Assembly (NCBI GenBank): GCA_905215345.1
Contig: CAJMPR010000001.1
Location: 372,001-436,000 of the forward strand
From: an uncultured bacterium
Lineage (GTDB): Bacteria > Bacteroidota > Bacteroidia > Bacteroidales > Bacteroidaceae
Length of the DNA stretch: 64,000 bases
Direction of reading: 5' to 3'
A program made the position numbers and the translations under genes. The notes under the pieces are model-generated. The model had not been told where the DNA came from. It did not search any database and worked only from the letters and a program-made list of their open reading frames with translations. Of this stretch, positions 55,246 to 64,000 are shown one piece after another (position 1 is the first letter of the stretch; every line of letters starts with the position of its first letter).

Positions 55246-56424
55246 ATGGAAACATTTTATCGAACACACGCTTATCTGGTAGAGCATACGAATGCCCCCG
55301 TCCGTCGTGACCTTATGGATGAAATCGACTGGAACGACCGGCTTATCGGTATTAAAGGTACCCGAGGCGTAGGCAAGACCACTTTCCTGCTGCAATATGC
55401 CAAAGAAAAATTCGGTACCGACCGTTCCTGCCTCTTTATCAACATGAACAATTTCTATTTCTCCGGTCATAGCATAGTGGACTTCGCCTATGAATTTCAG
55501 CGTCGTGGCGGAAAGGTATTGTTGATAGACCAAGTATTCAAGTATCCCGATTGGAGCAAGGAACTGCGTCTGTGCTACGACCGCTTTCCTAACCTGAAGA
55601 TTGTCTTTACCGGGTCGTCCGTGATGCGTTTGAAAGAAGAAAATCTGGAGTTGCGCGACATCGTGAAGAGCTATAACCTCCGGGGCTTCTCATTCCGTGA
55701 ATATCTGAACCTGCAAACAGGCATGAAGTTCCGCTTTTACTCGCTGGAAGAGATTTTGAGCAATCACGAACAAATATCCAAAGGTATCCTCTCCAAGGTG
55801 CGTCCGCTGGATTTTTTCCAAGATTATCTGCACCACGGTTTCTATCCTTTCTTCCTTGAGAAACGTAATTTCTCGGAGAATTTGTTGAAGACGATGAATA
55901 TGATGGTGGAAGTCGATATCTTATTAATCAAACAAATCGAGTTGAAATATCTTTCAAAGATAAAGAAATTGCTATATTTGTTGGCTGTAGACGGACCGAA
56001 AGCCCCTAATGTGAGTCAATTGGCTAACGACATACAGACATCCCGTGCCACGGTAATGAACTACATCAAGTATCTGGCAGATGCACGACTTATTAATATG
56101 GTATATCCCAAAGGAGAAGAATTCCCCAAGAAACCGTCGAAAATAATGATGCATAACTCCAACCTGATGTATTCTATCTATCCCGTGAAAGTGGAAGAAC
56201 AGGATGTACTCGAGACTTTCTTTGTAAATACCATGTGGAAAGACCACAAAGTGAACAAAGGCGACAAAAACATTTCGTTCATGGTGGACGAAGTGATGCC
56301 TTTCAAGATTTGTCCGGAAGGCACCAAAATAAAGAATAACCCGGGAGTGACTTATGCTATGCAAAAAGCAGAAATAGGCCGGGGTAACCAGATACCGCTC
56401 TGGTTGTTCGGTTTTCTATATTAA
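55246..56424 (+). CDS. AAA-family ATPase with DUF4143-like C-terminus
   Basis: Cytoplasmic protein of 392 residues. An N-terminal P-loop ATPase domain has Walker A GTRGVGKTTF (about residues 37-46). Its Walker B-like strand is VLLIDQVFKYPDW, in which the usual Glu after Asp is Gln, and the sensor strand is LKIVFTGSSVMRL. The C-terminal part (about 230-392) has a winged-helix segment (NVSQLANDIQTSRATVMNYI, KYLADARLI) and a nuclease-like tail, as in DUF4143 ATPases. These are widespread in anaerobes and of unclear role, sometimes grouped with toxin-antitoxin or defence ATPases without proof. Confidence 0.78.
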   Translation: METFYRTHAYLVEHTNAPVRRDLMDEIDWNDRLIGIKGTRGVGKTTFLLQYAKEKFGTDRSCLFINMNNFYFSGHSIVDFAYEFQRRGGKVLLIDQVFKYPDWSKELRLCYDRFPNLKIVFTGSSVMRLKEENLELRDIVKSYNLRGFSFREYLNLQTGMKFRFYSLEEILSNHEQISKGILSKVRPLDFFQDYLHHGFYPFFLEKRNFSENLLKTMNMMVEVDILLIKQIELKYLSKIKKLLYLLAVDGPKAPNVSQLANDIQTSRATVMNYIKYLADARLINMVYPKGEEFPKKPSKIMMHNSNLMYSIYPVKVEEQDVLETFFVNTMWKDHKVNKGDKNISFMVDEVMPFKICPEGTKIKNNPGVTYAMQKAEIGRGNQIPLWLFGFLY

Positions 56425-56434
56425 TAAAAAAAGG

Positions 56435-56971
56435 ATGCTTAAGAAAATGAACAAAGGCAATACATTATACCAATTAGAAGAGAAGGCAGACAAAGAAAAA
56501 AGTCCGTCGAAAATATCCCTTCTTTTAGGAATAGAAGAAAGTTCATATCTTGCATTGATGAATTTTCTAATATTAATTCCTTTCATAGGATGGTTTGCGC
56601 CAATTATATTTTGGATATCAGATAAAAATGTATCAACCAAAATTAAAAAGCAAGGAAAATATATATTCAATTGGTATATTAGTTTGTTTTTGTACTATGT
56701 TATACTAAGTACCAGCATATATTTTATTACGATGACATCCTTAAGTGAGCTCATGGAATATTCTGCAACAATAAAAACTAATAGTATAAATTTATATCCT
56801 CTCTTCTTCAAGTTCTTTTTTGAGGATGTAACACTTACAATAGGAGGTATCTTAATAATAATAGAAATTGTTATATGCATACTAATCTTTTTATTTCCTA
56901 TCATTGGGGGAATTAAAGGATTGAGTAAACAAACGTGGAAATATCCACTATCTATACCCTTTTTAAAATAA
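56435..56971 (+). CDS. DUF4870-like small membrane protein
   Basis: A 178-residue membrane protein with four predicted helices (for example ALMNFLILIPFIGWFAPIIF and FNWYISLFLYYVILSTSIYF). The motif IPFIGWFAPIIFWISDKN followed by IKKQGKYIFNW is typical of DUF4870/Tic20-like proteins. The gene is markedly more A+T-rich than its neighbours. It begins 11 bases after the ATPase stop, behind an AAAAAAGG sequence, so the two may be co-transcribed; an internal ATG at 56447 is also possible. The pyruvate oxidoreductase gene starts 29 bases later. Confidence 0.75.
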   Translation: MLKKMNKGNTLYQLEEKADKEKSPSKISLLLGIEESSYLALMNFLILIPFIGWFAPIIFWISDKNVSTKIKKQGKYIFNWYISLFLYYVILSTSIYFITMTSLSELMEYSATIKTNSINLYPLFFKFFFEDVTLTIGGILIIIEIVICILIFLFPIIGGIKGLSKQTWKYPLSIPFLK

Positions 56972-57000
56972 TTTTTTTACTTAATAAATTCAATTTAGTT

Positions 57001-60000
57001 ATGACTAAACAGAAGAAATTCATTACCTGTGATGGTAACCAAGCTGCTGCACATATCTCGTATATGTTCTCGGAAGTAGCTGCTATTTACCCCATCACTC
57101 CCTCCTCTACGATGGCTGAATACGTAGATGAATGGGCTGCCGCAGGTCGCAAAAACATCTTCGGCGAGACAGTATTAGTACAAGAAATGCAATCGGAAGC
57201 CGGTGCTGCCGGTGCCGTTCACGGTTCATTGCAAGCCGGTGCACTGACAAGTACTTACACTGCTTCTCAAGGTCTGTTGCTGATGATCCCAAACATGTAC
57301 AAGATTGCCGGTGAATTCCTGCCTTGCGTGTTCCACGTATCAGCCCGTACTTTGGCAAGCCACGCATTGTGTATTTTCGGTGACCACCAGGACGTAATGT
57401 CTACCCGTATGACCGGTTTCGCAATGTTGGCTGAAGGTTCTGTACAGGAAGTAATGGACTTGTCTGGTGTTGCTCATCTGGCAACTATCAAAGCCCGTGT
57501 ACCGTTTGTTAACTTCTTCGACGGTTTCCGTACTTCTCACGAAATCCAGAAGATTGAAATGTTGGAAAATGAAGACCTCGCTCCGCTGCTCGACCAGGAA
57601 GCATTGGCTGAATTCCGTGCCCGCGCGCTGAACCCGATGAATCCGGTAGCTCGTGGTATGGCTGAAAACCCCGACCACTTCTTCCAACACCGCGAATCAT
57701 GCAACAGCTTCTACACTACCGTTCCGGAAATTGTAGAAGAATATATGAACGAAATTACCAAAATCACCGGTCGTAAATACGGATTGTTCGATTACTACGG
57801 TGCAGAAGATGCAGAGCGCGTAATTATCGCTATGGGTTCTGTAACAGAAGCTGCCCGCGAAGCTATCGACCACCTCGTTGCCAATGGCGAAAAGGTTGGT
57901 TTGGTTGCCGTTCACTTGTATCGTCCGTTCTCTGCCAAGCACTTCCTCGCTGCTGTACCTAAGACTGCTAAAACCATTGCAGTACTTGACCGTACAAAAG
58001 AACCGGGTGCTAACGGTGAACCATTGTACCTCGACGTAAAAGACTGCTACTATGGTGCAGAAAATGCTCCGGTTATCGTAGGCGGCCGTTACGGTTTGGG
58101 TTCAAAAGATACTACTCCCGCACAAATCATCGCAGTATTCAAGAACTTGGCTATGCCGATGCCGAAGAACCACTTTACTATCGGTATCGTAGACGACGTA
58201 ACCTTTACTTCTCTTCCCCAAGAAGAAGAAATCGCATTGGGCGGTGAAGGTATGTTCGAAGCTAAATTCTACGGACTGGGTGCTGACGGTACAGTAGGCG
58301 CCAACAAGAACTCTGTAAAGATTATCGGTGACAACACCGACAAGCACTGTCAGGCTTACTTCTCTTACGACTCCAAGAAATCAGGTGGTTTCACTTGTTC
58401 CCACTTGCGTTTCGGTGATACTCCTATCCGTTCTACTTATTTGGTAAACACTCCGAACTTTGTGGCTTGCCACGTTCAGGCTTACCTGCACATGTACGAC
58501 GTAACCCGTGGTTTGCGTAAGAATGGTTCATTCTTGCTGAACACCATCTGGGAAGGTGAAGAACTGGCTAAGAACTTGCCTAACAAAGTTAAGAAATATT
58601 TCGCACAGAACAACATCACTGTTTACTATATCAATGCAACTCAGATTGCACAGGAAATTGGTTTGGGCAACCGTACCAACACAATCCTGCAATCAGCGTT
58701 CTTCCGTATCACAGGCGTTATCCCCGCTGACTTGGCTGTTGAACAGATGAAGAAGTTCATCGTTAAGTCTTACGGTAAGAAGGGTGAAGACGTAGTTAAC
58801 AAGAACTATGCTGCCGTTGACCGTGGTGGTGAATACAAACAACTGCCTGTTGATCCGGCATGGGCTAACCTGGCAGACGATGCAAAGGCCACCAACAACG
58901 ATCCTGCATTCATCAACGAAGTAGTTCGTCCTATCAATGCACAAGACGGTGACCTGTTGCCGGTATCTGCATTCAAGGGTATCGAAGACGGTACTTGGGC
59001 ACAAGGTACTTCTCAGTACGAGAAACGTGGTGTAGCAGCTTTCGTTCCTGAATGGAACCCCGAAAACTGTATCCAGTGTAACAAGTGTGCTTACGTTTGT
59101 CCTCACGCTTCTATCCGTCCGTTCGTACTCGACGCAGAAGAGCAGAAGGGTGCCAACTTCGAGATGCTGAAAGCTGTAGGTAAACAATTCGACGGCATGA
59201 CATTCCGTATCCAGGTTGACGTTCTCGACTGTCTGGGTTGCGGTAACTGTGCCGACATCTGTCCGGGTAACCCGAAGAAGGGTGGCAAGGCTTTGGCTAT
59301 GAAGCATCTTGAAAGCCAATTGGCACAAGCTGAAAACTGGAATTACTGTGTAGAAAACGTGAAGAGCAAACAACACTTGGTTGACATCAAAGCCAACGTG
59401 AAGAACTCTCAGTTCGCTACTCCGTTGTTTGAGTTCTCGGGCGCTTGTTCAGGTTGTGGTGAAACTCCGTACGTGAAACTGATTTCTCAGTTGTTCGGTG
59501 ACCGTGAAATGGTTGCTAACGCTACAGGATGTTCTTCTATCTACTCCGGTTCAGTTCCTTCTACTCCGTACACTATGAACGAAAAGGGTCACGGTCCTGC
59601 ATGGGCTAACTCCTTGTTCGAAGACTTCTGTGAATTTGGTCTGGGTATGGAACTGGCTAACGAAAAGATGCGTGCCCGTCTGGTGAAAGTAATGAACGAA
59701 GCTATCGCTTCTGATTGCTGCCCGGCTGAATACAAAGAAGTATTTGCTGAATGGATCAACAATATGCTGGATGCAGAAAAGACTAAGGAACTGGCCGAAA
59801 AGATCATTCCGATGGTAGAAGCTGCTAAAGATAAATGCAACCACTGCAAGCAAATCGCTGATCTGCAACAATATCTTGTTAAACGCAGCCAATGGATCAT
59901 CGGTGGTGACGGTGCTTCTTATGATATCGGTTACGGTGGTCTTGACCATGTAATCGCTTCCGGTAAGGACGTTAACATCCTTGTTCTTGATACTGAGGTT

Positions 60001-60558
60001 TACTCTAACACAGGTGGTCAGTCTTCTAAGGCTACTCCGGTAGGCGCTATTGCTAAATTTGCCGCATCCGGTAAACGTGTACGCAAGAAAGACCTCGGTT
60101 TGATGGCTACTACTTACGGTTATGTTTATGTTGCTCAAATCGCTATGGGTGCTGACCAAGCTCAGACTTTGAAAGCTATCCGCGAAGCAGAAGCATATCC
60201 CGGACCGTCACTCATCATCGCTTACGCTCCATGTATCAACCATGGTTTGAAAGCCGGCATGGGTAAGAGCCAGGAAGAAGAAGAAAAGGCTGTTGCATGT
60301 GGCTACTGGCATTTGTGGCGCTACAACCCGGCTTTGGAAGCTGAAGGCAAGAATCCGTTCACGCTGGATAGCAAAGAACCGAATTGGGCTGACTTCCAAC
60401 CGTTCTTGAAGAGCGAAGTTCGCTATTCTTCATTGATGAAGCAATATCCTGCTGAAGCCGGCGAACTGTTCCAGGCTGCCGAAGATAATGCTAAATGGCG
60501 TTTCAACAACTACAAGCGTCTGGCCAGCCAGGCTTGGGGCGCAGAAGTTGCCGGGTAA
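57001..60558 (+). CDS. nifJ: Pyruvate:ferredoxin (flavodoxin) oxidoreductase
   Basis: Central fermentative enzyme converting pyruvate and CoA to acetyl-CoA, CO2 and reduced ferredoxin. The single-chain protein is 1185 residues from the ATG at 57001 (MTKQKKFITCDGNQAAAHIS). The domains run as gamma, alpha, 4Fe-4S and beta. Visible motifs are VYPITPSS-like YPITPSSTMAEY, the two ferredoxin clusters CIQCNKCAYVCP (from Cys690) and CLGCGNCADICP (from Cys744), the proximal-cluster SGCGETPY, and the thiamine-diphosphate motif DGASYDIGYGG with NTGGQSSKATP. The codon use is strongly biased, as in highly expressed genes. A strong terminator follows. Confidence 0.96.
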   Translation: MTKQKKFITCDGNQAAAHISYMFSEVAAIYPITPSSTMAEYVDEWAAAGRKNIFGETVLVQEMQSEAGAAGAVHGSLQAGALTSTYTASQGLLLMIPNMYKIAGEFLPCVFHVSARTLASHALCIFGDHQDVMSTRMTGFAMLAEGSVQEVMDLSGVAHLATIKARVPFVNFFDGFRTSHEIQKIEMLENEDLAPLLDQEALAEFRARALNPMNPVARGMAENPDHFFQHRESCNSFYTTVPEIVEEYMNEITKITGRKYGLFDYYGAEDAERVIIAMGSVTEAAREAIDHLVANGEKVGLVAVHLYRPFSAKHFLAAVPKTAKTIAVLDRTKEPGANGEPLYLDVKDCYYGAENAPVIVGGRYGLGSKDTTPAQIIAVFKNLAMPMPKNHFTIGIVDDVTFTSLPQEEEIALGGEGMFEAKFYGLGADGTVGANKNSVKIIGDNTDKHCQAYFSYDSKKSGGFTCSHLRFGDTPIRSTYLVNTPNFVACHVQAYLHMYDVTRGLRKNGSFLLNTIWEGEELAKNLPNKVKKYFAQNNITVYYINATQIAQEIGLGNRTNTILQSAFFRITGVIPADLAVEQMKKFIVKSYGKKGEDVVNKNYAAVDRGGEYKQLPVDPAWANLADDAKATNNDPAFINEVVRPINAQDGDLLPVSAFKGIEDGTWAQGTSQYEKRGVAAFVPEWNPENCIQCNKCAYVCPHASIRPFVLDAEEQKGANFEMLKAVGKQFDGMTFRIQVDVLDCLGCGNCADICPGNPKKGGKALAMKHLESQLAQAENWNYCVENVKSKQHLVDIKANVKNSQFATPLFEFSGACSGCGETPYVKLISQLFGDREMVANATGCSSIYSGSVPSTPYTMNEKGHGPAWANSLFEDFCEFGLGMELANEKMRARLVKVMNEAIASDCCPAEYKEVFAEWINNMLDAEKTKELAEKIIPMVEAAKDKCNHCKQIADLQQYLVKRSQWIIGGDGASYDIGYGGLDHVIASGKDVNILVLDTEVYSNTGGQSSKATPVGAIAKFAASGKRVRKKDLGLMATTYGYVYVAQIAMGADQAQTLKAIREAEAYPGPSLIIAYAPCINHGLKAGMGKSQEEEEKAVACGYWHLWRYNPALEAEGKNPFTLDSKEPNWADFQPFLKSEVRYSSLMKQYPAEAGELFQAAEDNAKWRFNNYKRLASQAWGAEVAG

Positions 60559-60583
60559 TTTCAGTTACTGAAATAATAAACTA

Positions 60584-60623
60584 AAATAGAGACTGTTCCG
60601 TGAACCGGAAACAGTCTCTATTT
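60584..60623 (+). terminator. Intrinsic terminator after nifJ
   Basis: The stem TAGAGACTGTTCCG/CGGAAACAGTCTCTA (one bulged base) lies in AT-rich flanks ending in TTTGTTTTG. Confidence 0.85.
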
Positions 60624-60646
60624 GTTTTGATAAGAAACGAAAAATT

Positions 60647-60772
60647 ATGATCGGATTCATTATTTGGATAGTCGGCGTAATCCTGACAATCAAAGCAGTC
60701 ATTGAGATTATGCAATGGAATGTAGAGGGTACGGACCGGGGAAAGGACAACTTACCGCAGATGCTTAGATAA
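60647..60772 (+). CDS. 41-residue single-pass membrane peptide
   Basis: Short frame ATG 60647 to TAA 60770-60772. The peptide begins MIGFIIWIVGVILTIKAVIE, a single transmembrane helix with an aromatic belt, followed by a polar tail EGTDRGKDNLPQMLR. It is a plausible small membrane protein of the kind often missed in annotation. It comes directly after the nifJ terminator, with an AG/A-rich stretch before the ATG. Its 3' end overlaps the stop of the convergent hybrid sensor gene by 8 bases. Function unknown. Confidence 0.6.
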   Translation: MIGFIIWIVGVILTIKAVIEIMQWNVEGTDRGKDNLPQMLR

Positions 60773-63554
60773 TACCTTCCTTCCTTTTCAAGAAGTCCGT
60801 CGGACTTTCACCGAACTGCTCCTTATAGCACTTCGTAAAATAAGAAGGTGACGAGAAACCTACTTCGTAGGCAATCTCTGCAACAGTCATATCGGAAGCG
60901 GCGAGCAATGAAGCCGCTTTTTTCAATCGCATCTGTCGCAGTAGTTCATTAGGAGAGTAGTTGGTAAGCGACTTTAGTTTACGGTAAAGTTGCACGCGGC
61001 TCATACCCATATCACGTCCCAAATCTTCGACATTCAGCTCCGGATCCCTCATCTTCTCCTCTACCAAAGATTTAAAACGGGTTACAAAGTCCTTATCCAA
61101 GTCACTGATAGATTCTTTTTCAATAGTCTGATTATCACCAAAGAATGATTTCAACTGACGCCGGTTTGCAATCAGATTACGAATACGAGCCAGCAGCAGC
61201 TGTGAGTTAAAAGGCTTGGAGATATACGAATCAGCCCCACCGTCATATCCCTGAATACGCTGCTCATCCAGCGAACAGGCAGTGAGCAGAATCACAGGAA
61301 TGTGACAAGTCTGCAACTCGTTCTTCAACCGGCGGCAACACTCCATACCATCCATTCCGGGCATCATTACATCGGAAACAATGACATCGGGAACGTACTT
61401 CATGGCAAGTTGTATGCCTGCCAGCCCGTCGGCAGCCTCGAGGACACGGTATTCTTTCGCAAGCAAGGATTTTATATAATGGCGGATATCGGCATTATCA
61501 TCAATGATGAGTATCGTCGGGCTATCTGCTTCAACAGCTTCGTCTGTTACGGGAATCTCCGTATCTACCAAAGTAGAGGAAACTTCTTTTTCTTCGGCAG
61601 GCAAGGTCACCACCGTAGGATAATATTGGGAGACATCCTGTTTCGGGAAAATAATAGTGAAAGTAGTCCCCTTCTCATTACTATGAGCCATAATATTGCC
61701 GCCATGCATTTCTACAAAGGCACGTACCAACGCAAGCCCAATGCCTGTACCAGCCTGATGCCCATCTACCTGATAGAACCGCTCGAAGATTGCTTCGACA
61801 TCGGTAGTAGATATATAACTGCCTGAGTTAAACACGGAGAGGCGGAAATGGCGTTCTTCCATTTCAAGACGGACAATAATCTTTCCATTCTCCTGTGTAT
61901 ATTTTACAGCATTGGAGAGAAGGTTAAAATAGATACGTTCCATTTTTTCCGGGTCCGCCATCATCCGGAAGGTAACACCGGGAGAAGGTTCGAAACTGAA
62001 ACCGATATGTTTCTTCAACAGAGCCACCCGGAACGAATCATTCCATCCACTGAAACTGTCTAACAGGTCAAACGGTTCAAGATGAAGTTCCATACGTCCG
62101 TTCTCCACTTTACGAAAATCAAGAATCTGATTAACAAGACGAAGGAGAATATGTACATTCTTCTTCATCAACTCCAGTAGTTGATGTGGCTGTTCGCCGA
62201 TGGAACGGTCGTCAAGCAGTTGCTCGATAGGATCGGCAATCAAAGTCAGCGGAGTACGGAAGTCATGGGAAATATTAGTGAAGAAAACCAGTTTGGCATG
62301 GGTGGCAGCTTCCAACTCACGGGACAGTTGCTCCAATTGATTCTTCTGTTGCTCCAACTGCTCCTTCTGTTGTTCCAACTGCTCCGTTTGTTGTATCAGC
62401 CGGTTTCTTTGTTCTTCCAGCTTTTCTTTCTGACGGGAGAGTTTACGATTCAGGCTATTCTTGGTACGTAGAGAGAGGTAGACGGCAACAAGCAAACCGA
62501 CAACCAGAAGCAGCACCAGCAAACTGCCGAACAGTATGACTTGCTGCGTGGCGTAACGCGCCAGGTATTGGTTGATTCTACCATTCAGGGTTTCAATCTT
62601 CTCATCGAGGGTGGTGATATGCGCTGTCTGCATCTTCATGATAAGCGCATTGTCACTATCCACAACCGAAGTGCTCAGAAGAGTCTCCCGGGGAAAATCA
62701 CGTTTATTCAAAATATCCATTGCAATCTGCATCACCCGGTCACCTCCTGTGGGATAAATAAAGGAAGCATCCAATCTGCCCGAAAGAATTTCTTCCACTC
62801 CATATCCCTCACCCGGAAGGGCATCCGTACCAATAAAACGCATCTCCTTTTCCCTATGCTTACGGGCAGCAGCCTCGTAAGCACCAGCCGCCATACGGTC
62901 ATTCTGGGCATACACTATATCTATATGCGGAAAGCGGTTCATCAATGTATCCATTTTCTCCCCGGCACGCGGACGCAACCAGGCACCGTCTTCTTTTCCC
63001 AACAAACGAATATCAGGATAAGCCGTTATCGCACTCATAAATCCCTGATGGCGCTCCATCGCAGGGGTAGAGCCGGCCAAGCCGGTAATTTCCACGACTG
63101 TTCCTTTACCATGCAGTACATTAACGATATAGTTACCGATTGCTTTACCTATCTCATAGTTATCTGCACCGACATAAGCGGTATATTTATCCGAAAGGAT
63201 TTTACGGTCTACCACAATCACCGGAATTCCTTTATTATAAGCATCTTCTACTGCCGGAGTAATGGGCGACGCTTCGTTCGGAGCGACAATCAGCAAGTCC
63301 ACTCCTTCCTCTATAAATTGACGAATATCTTCCGCCTGTTTGGTATTGTCATCCTTGGAAGTACGGATTTCCACTTCCACCCCGTCATAAAACAGTGCTT
63401 CACGCAACATCTCATTATTCATCTGATGCCGCCACTCATCATCGCTGCATTGTGATATACCGATACGGAAACGGGGTTCGTGACGGGAACAAGATGCCAA
63501 AGCTCCCAAAAGCAAAGCCAGATAAAAGAAAAGCCGGAGGTTATATAGTTTCAT
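60765..63554 (-). CDS. Hybrid two-component system with periplasmic sugar-binding-protein sensor
   Basis: One-polypeptide sensor-regulator of 929 residues from the ATG at 63554 (MKLYNLRLFF); an adjacent ATG at 63557 is equally possible. The long upstream extension is excluded because the promoter -7 box lies inside it. A signal/lipobox-like N-terminus (GALASC) is followed by a type-I periplasmic-binding domain (about 28-325: FRIGISQCSDDEW, DLLIVAPNEASPITP, VYAQNDRMAAG). Then come a membrane helix (about 341-361) and a coiled coil with repeated EQLEQQK (about 370-420). HisKA follows with His430 (SHDFRTPLTLI), then HATPase, a receiver (SDVMMPGMDG) and an AraC domain. This layout matches fructan/fructose-sensing regulators such as BT1754, so a simple sugar is the likely ligand. 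Confidence 0.88.
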   Translation of the reverse strand: MKLYNLRLFFYLALLLGALASCSRHEPRFRIGISQCSDDEWRHQMNNEMLREALFYDGVEVEIRTSKDDNTKQAEDIRQFIEEGVDLLIVAPNEASPITPAVEDAYNKGIPVIVVDRKILSDKYTAYVGADNYEIGKAIGNYIVNVLHGKGTVVEITGLAGSTPAMERHQGFMSAITAYPDIRLLGKEDGAWLRPRAGEKMDTLMNRFPHIDIVYAQNDRMAAGAYEAAARKHREKEMRFIGTDALPGEGYGVEEILSGRLDASFIYPTGGDRVMQIAMDILNKRDFPRETLLSTSVVDSDNALIMKMQTAHITTLDEKIETLNGRINQYLARYATQQVILFGSLLVLLLVVGLLVAVYLSLRTKNSLNRKLSRQKEKLEEQRNRLIQQTEQLEQQKEQLEQQKNQLEQLSRELEAATHAKLVFFTNISHDFRTPLTLIADPIEQLLDDRSIGEQPHQLLELMKKNVHILLRLVNQILDFRKVENGRMELHLEPFDLLDSFSGWNDSFRVALLKKHIGFSFEPSPGVTFRMMADPEKMERIYFNLLSNAVKYTQENGKIIVRLEMEERHFRLSVFNSGSYISTTDVEAIFERFYQVDGHQAGTGIGLALVRAFVEMHGGNIMAHSNEKGTTFTIIFPKQDVSQYYPTVVTLPAEEKEVSSTLVDTEIPVTDEAVEADSPTILIIDDNADIRHYIKSLLAKEYRVLEAADGLAGIQLAMKYVPDVIVSDVMMPGMDGMECCRRLKNELQTCHIPVILLTACSLDEQRIQGYDGGADSYISKPFNSQLLLARIRNLIANRRQLKSFFGDNQTIEKESISDLDKDFVTRFKSLVEEKMRDPELNVEDLGRDMGMSRVQLYRKLKSLTNYSPNELLRQMRLKKAASLLAASDMTVAEIAYEVGFSSPSYFTKCYKEQFGESPTDFLKRKEGII

Positions 63555-63587
63555 CATCTTCCATTGTTTTAAGTAGTTGCATGTAAA

Positions 63588-63595
63588 CAAAGATA
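63588..63595 (-). promoter_or_regulatory. -7 element (TATCTTTG) of the hybrid sensor gene
   Basis: On the minus strand TATCTTTG lies about 30 bases before the ATG at 63554/63557. It falls within the longest open frame and so fixes the shorter start. No clear -33 box. Confidence 0.55.
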
Positions 63596-63703
63596 GTAGA
63601 AAATGTGTTAGGAACAGACTTCTTTCAGTCACTTTTTTCTCCAACGGGAAGAATGGTTAATTCCATAGGTAATATCGCCATTTTTAACAATGTGCAACTA
63701 CCG

Positions 63704-63711
63704 TACCTTTG
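63704..63711 (+). promoter_or_regulatory. -7 element (TACCTTTG) of the serine hydrolase gene
   Basis: TACCTTTG with a T-run at 63681-63685 about 20 bases upstream. The leader to the ATG at 63753 is about 40 bases. Confidence 0.55.
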
Positions 63712-63752
63712 TAACGTCAAATAAGAATAACTAAAATAGGAGTGGAAACATT

Positions 63753-64000
63753 ATGAAAAAGGAAATGTTGATTTTGCTCGGACTGCTGGTTACAAGTATG
63801 GTACCGGCACAAAATGGAGGAAATATTATGAAGAAGTATGAAAATCAATTGCCCCAGGAAGGCAGGGGAAGCGTGCATGTAGCTTATCAAGGTAAGGCTA
63901 TTGACCAGATGATTTATGAGTTTATGGAACAACAGGGAATACCGGGCATGACGCTTGCCATCATCCAAGCCCCTTACATCCCTCGCGTAGTTGGTTACGG
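63753..64000 (+). CDS. Serine hydrolase / beta-lactamase family protein, 3'-truncated by window end
   Basis: The first 82 residues of an exported protein. A signal-like N-terminus (MKKEMLILLGLLVTSMVPA-Q) is followed by IDQMIYEFMEQQGIPGMTLA and IIQAPYIPRVVGYG. This is the N-terminal pattern of class-C beta-lactamase/D-Ala-D-Ala carboxypeptidase-like serine hydrolases (the SxxK motif would come later, outside the window). It is divergent from the hybrid sensor gene, which may control it. The frame is open to the window edge. Confidence 0.7.
   Translation, partial: MKKEMLILLGLLVTSMVPAQNGGNIMKKYENQLPQEGRGSVHVAYQGKAIDQMIYEFMEQQGIPGMTLAIIQAPYIPRVVGY

Noticed and set aside
62541..63455. 304-residue open frame antisense to the hybrid sensor
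   Set aside because: It mirrors the periplasmic-binding domain of the sensor, lacks a start signal and has no recognisable family.

Overview
The window reads as chromosomal DNA of a gut Bacteroides (phylum Bacteroidota). The evidence is the TAnnTTTG promoter elements ahead of many genes, several with a TTTG about 20 bases upstream. It is supported by two hybrid two-component systems that fuse sensor, kinase, receiver and AraC domains, a type V (FimA/Mfa1-like) pilus locus, a Na+-pumping decarboxylase, GHL10 glycosidase-like lipoproteins or exported proteins, and DUF families typical of the group. The species cannot be fixed by eye. No rRNA, tRNA, CRISPR array or transposase was recognised.

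Layout. 1-3.7 kb: end of a sugar MFS transporter plus a GH65 phosphorylase (alpha-glucoside uptake and phosphorolysis). 3.8-9.3 kb: a complete tripartite RND efflux operon. 9.3-9.8 kb: a gene-free gap with a 22-bp tandem array. 9.8-13.2 kb: decarboxylase subunits gamma, alpha, beta. 13.4-15.4 kb: a TPR sensor kinase. 15.5-15.9 kb: a decayed HU-family gene. 16.0-19.9 kb: a minus-strand housekeeping operon (LysE exporter, DUF4924, rfbD, a 57-aa membrane protein, prfC).

20.0-32.2 kb: one long minus-strand operon. A winged-helix-like protein and an AraC regulator come first, followed by DUF3575, DUF3868/OmpA, the major fimbrillin, the Mfa2-type anchor and three large accessory or tip candidates. 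Its promoter region carries four copies of a TACTATT half-site. A second AraC paralogue follows (32.4-33.3 kb).

33.6-42.7 kb: purL, then a hybrid sensor apparently co-transcribed with a split chromate-type transporter. 42.7-46.4 kb: a repeat-built hairpin, a GHL10 protein and a second TPR kinase. 46.5-51.7 kb: uvrA, a small outer-membrane protein, and cstA. 51.8-52.4 kb: a roughly 500-bp nested-palindrome element. 52.4-60.8 kb: a second GHL10 protein, a divergent ATP-grasp-like/AAA-ATPase pair, a DUF4870-like protein, pyruvate:ferredoxin oxidoreductase, and a 41-aa membrane peptide. 60.8-64 kb: a hybrid sensor with a periplasmic sugar-binding-protein domain, and the start of a serine hydrolase.

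The most notable parts are the regulated type V pilus operon, where the putative arginine maturation site recurs in three structural subunits and is absent from the anchor. Also notable are several intergenic repeat families (22-bp array, degenerate 7- and 8-bp arrays, and the large palindromic element).
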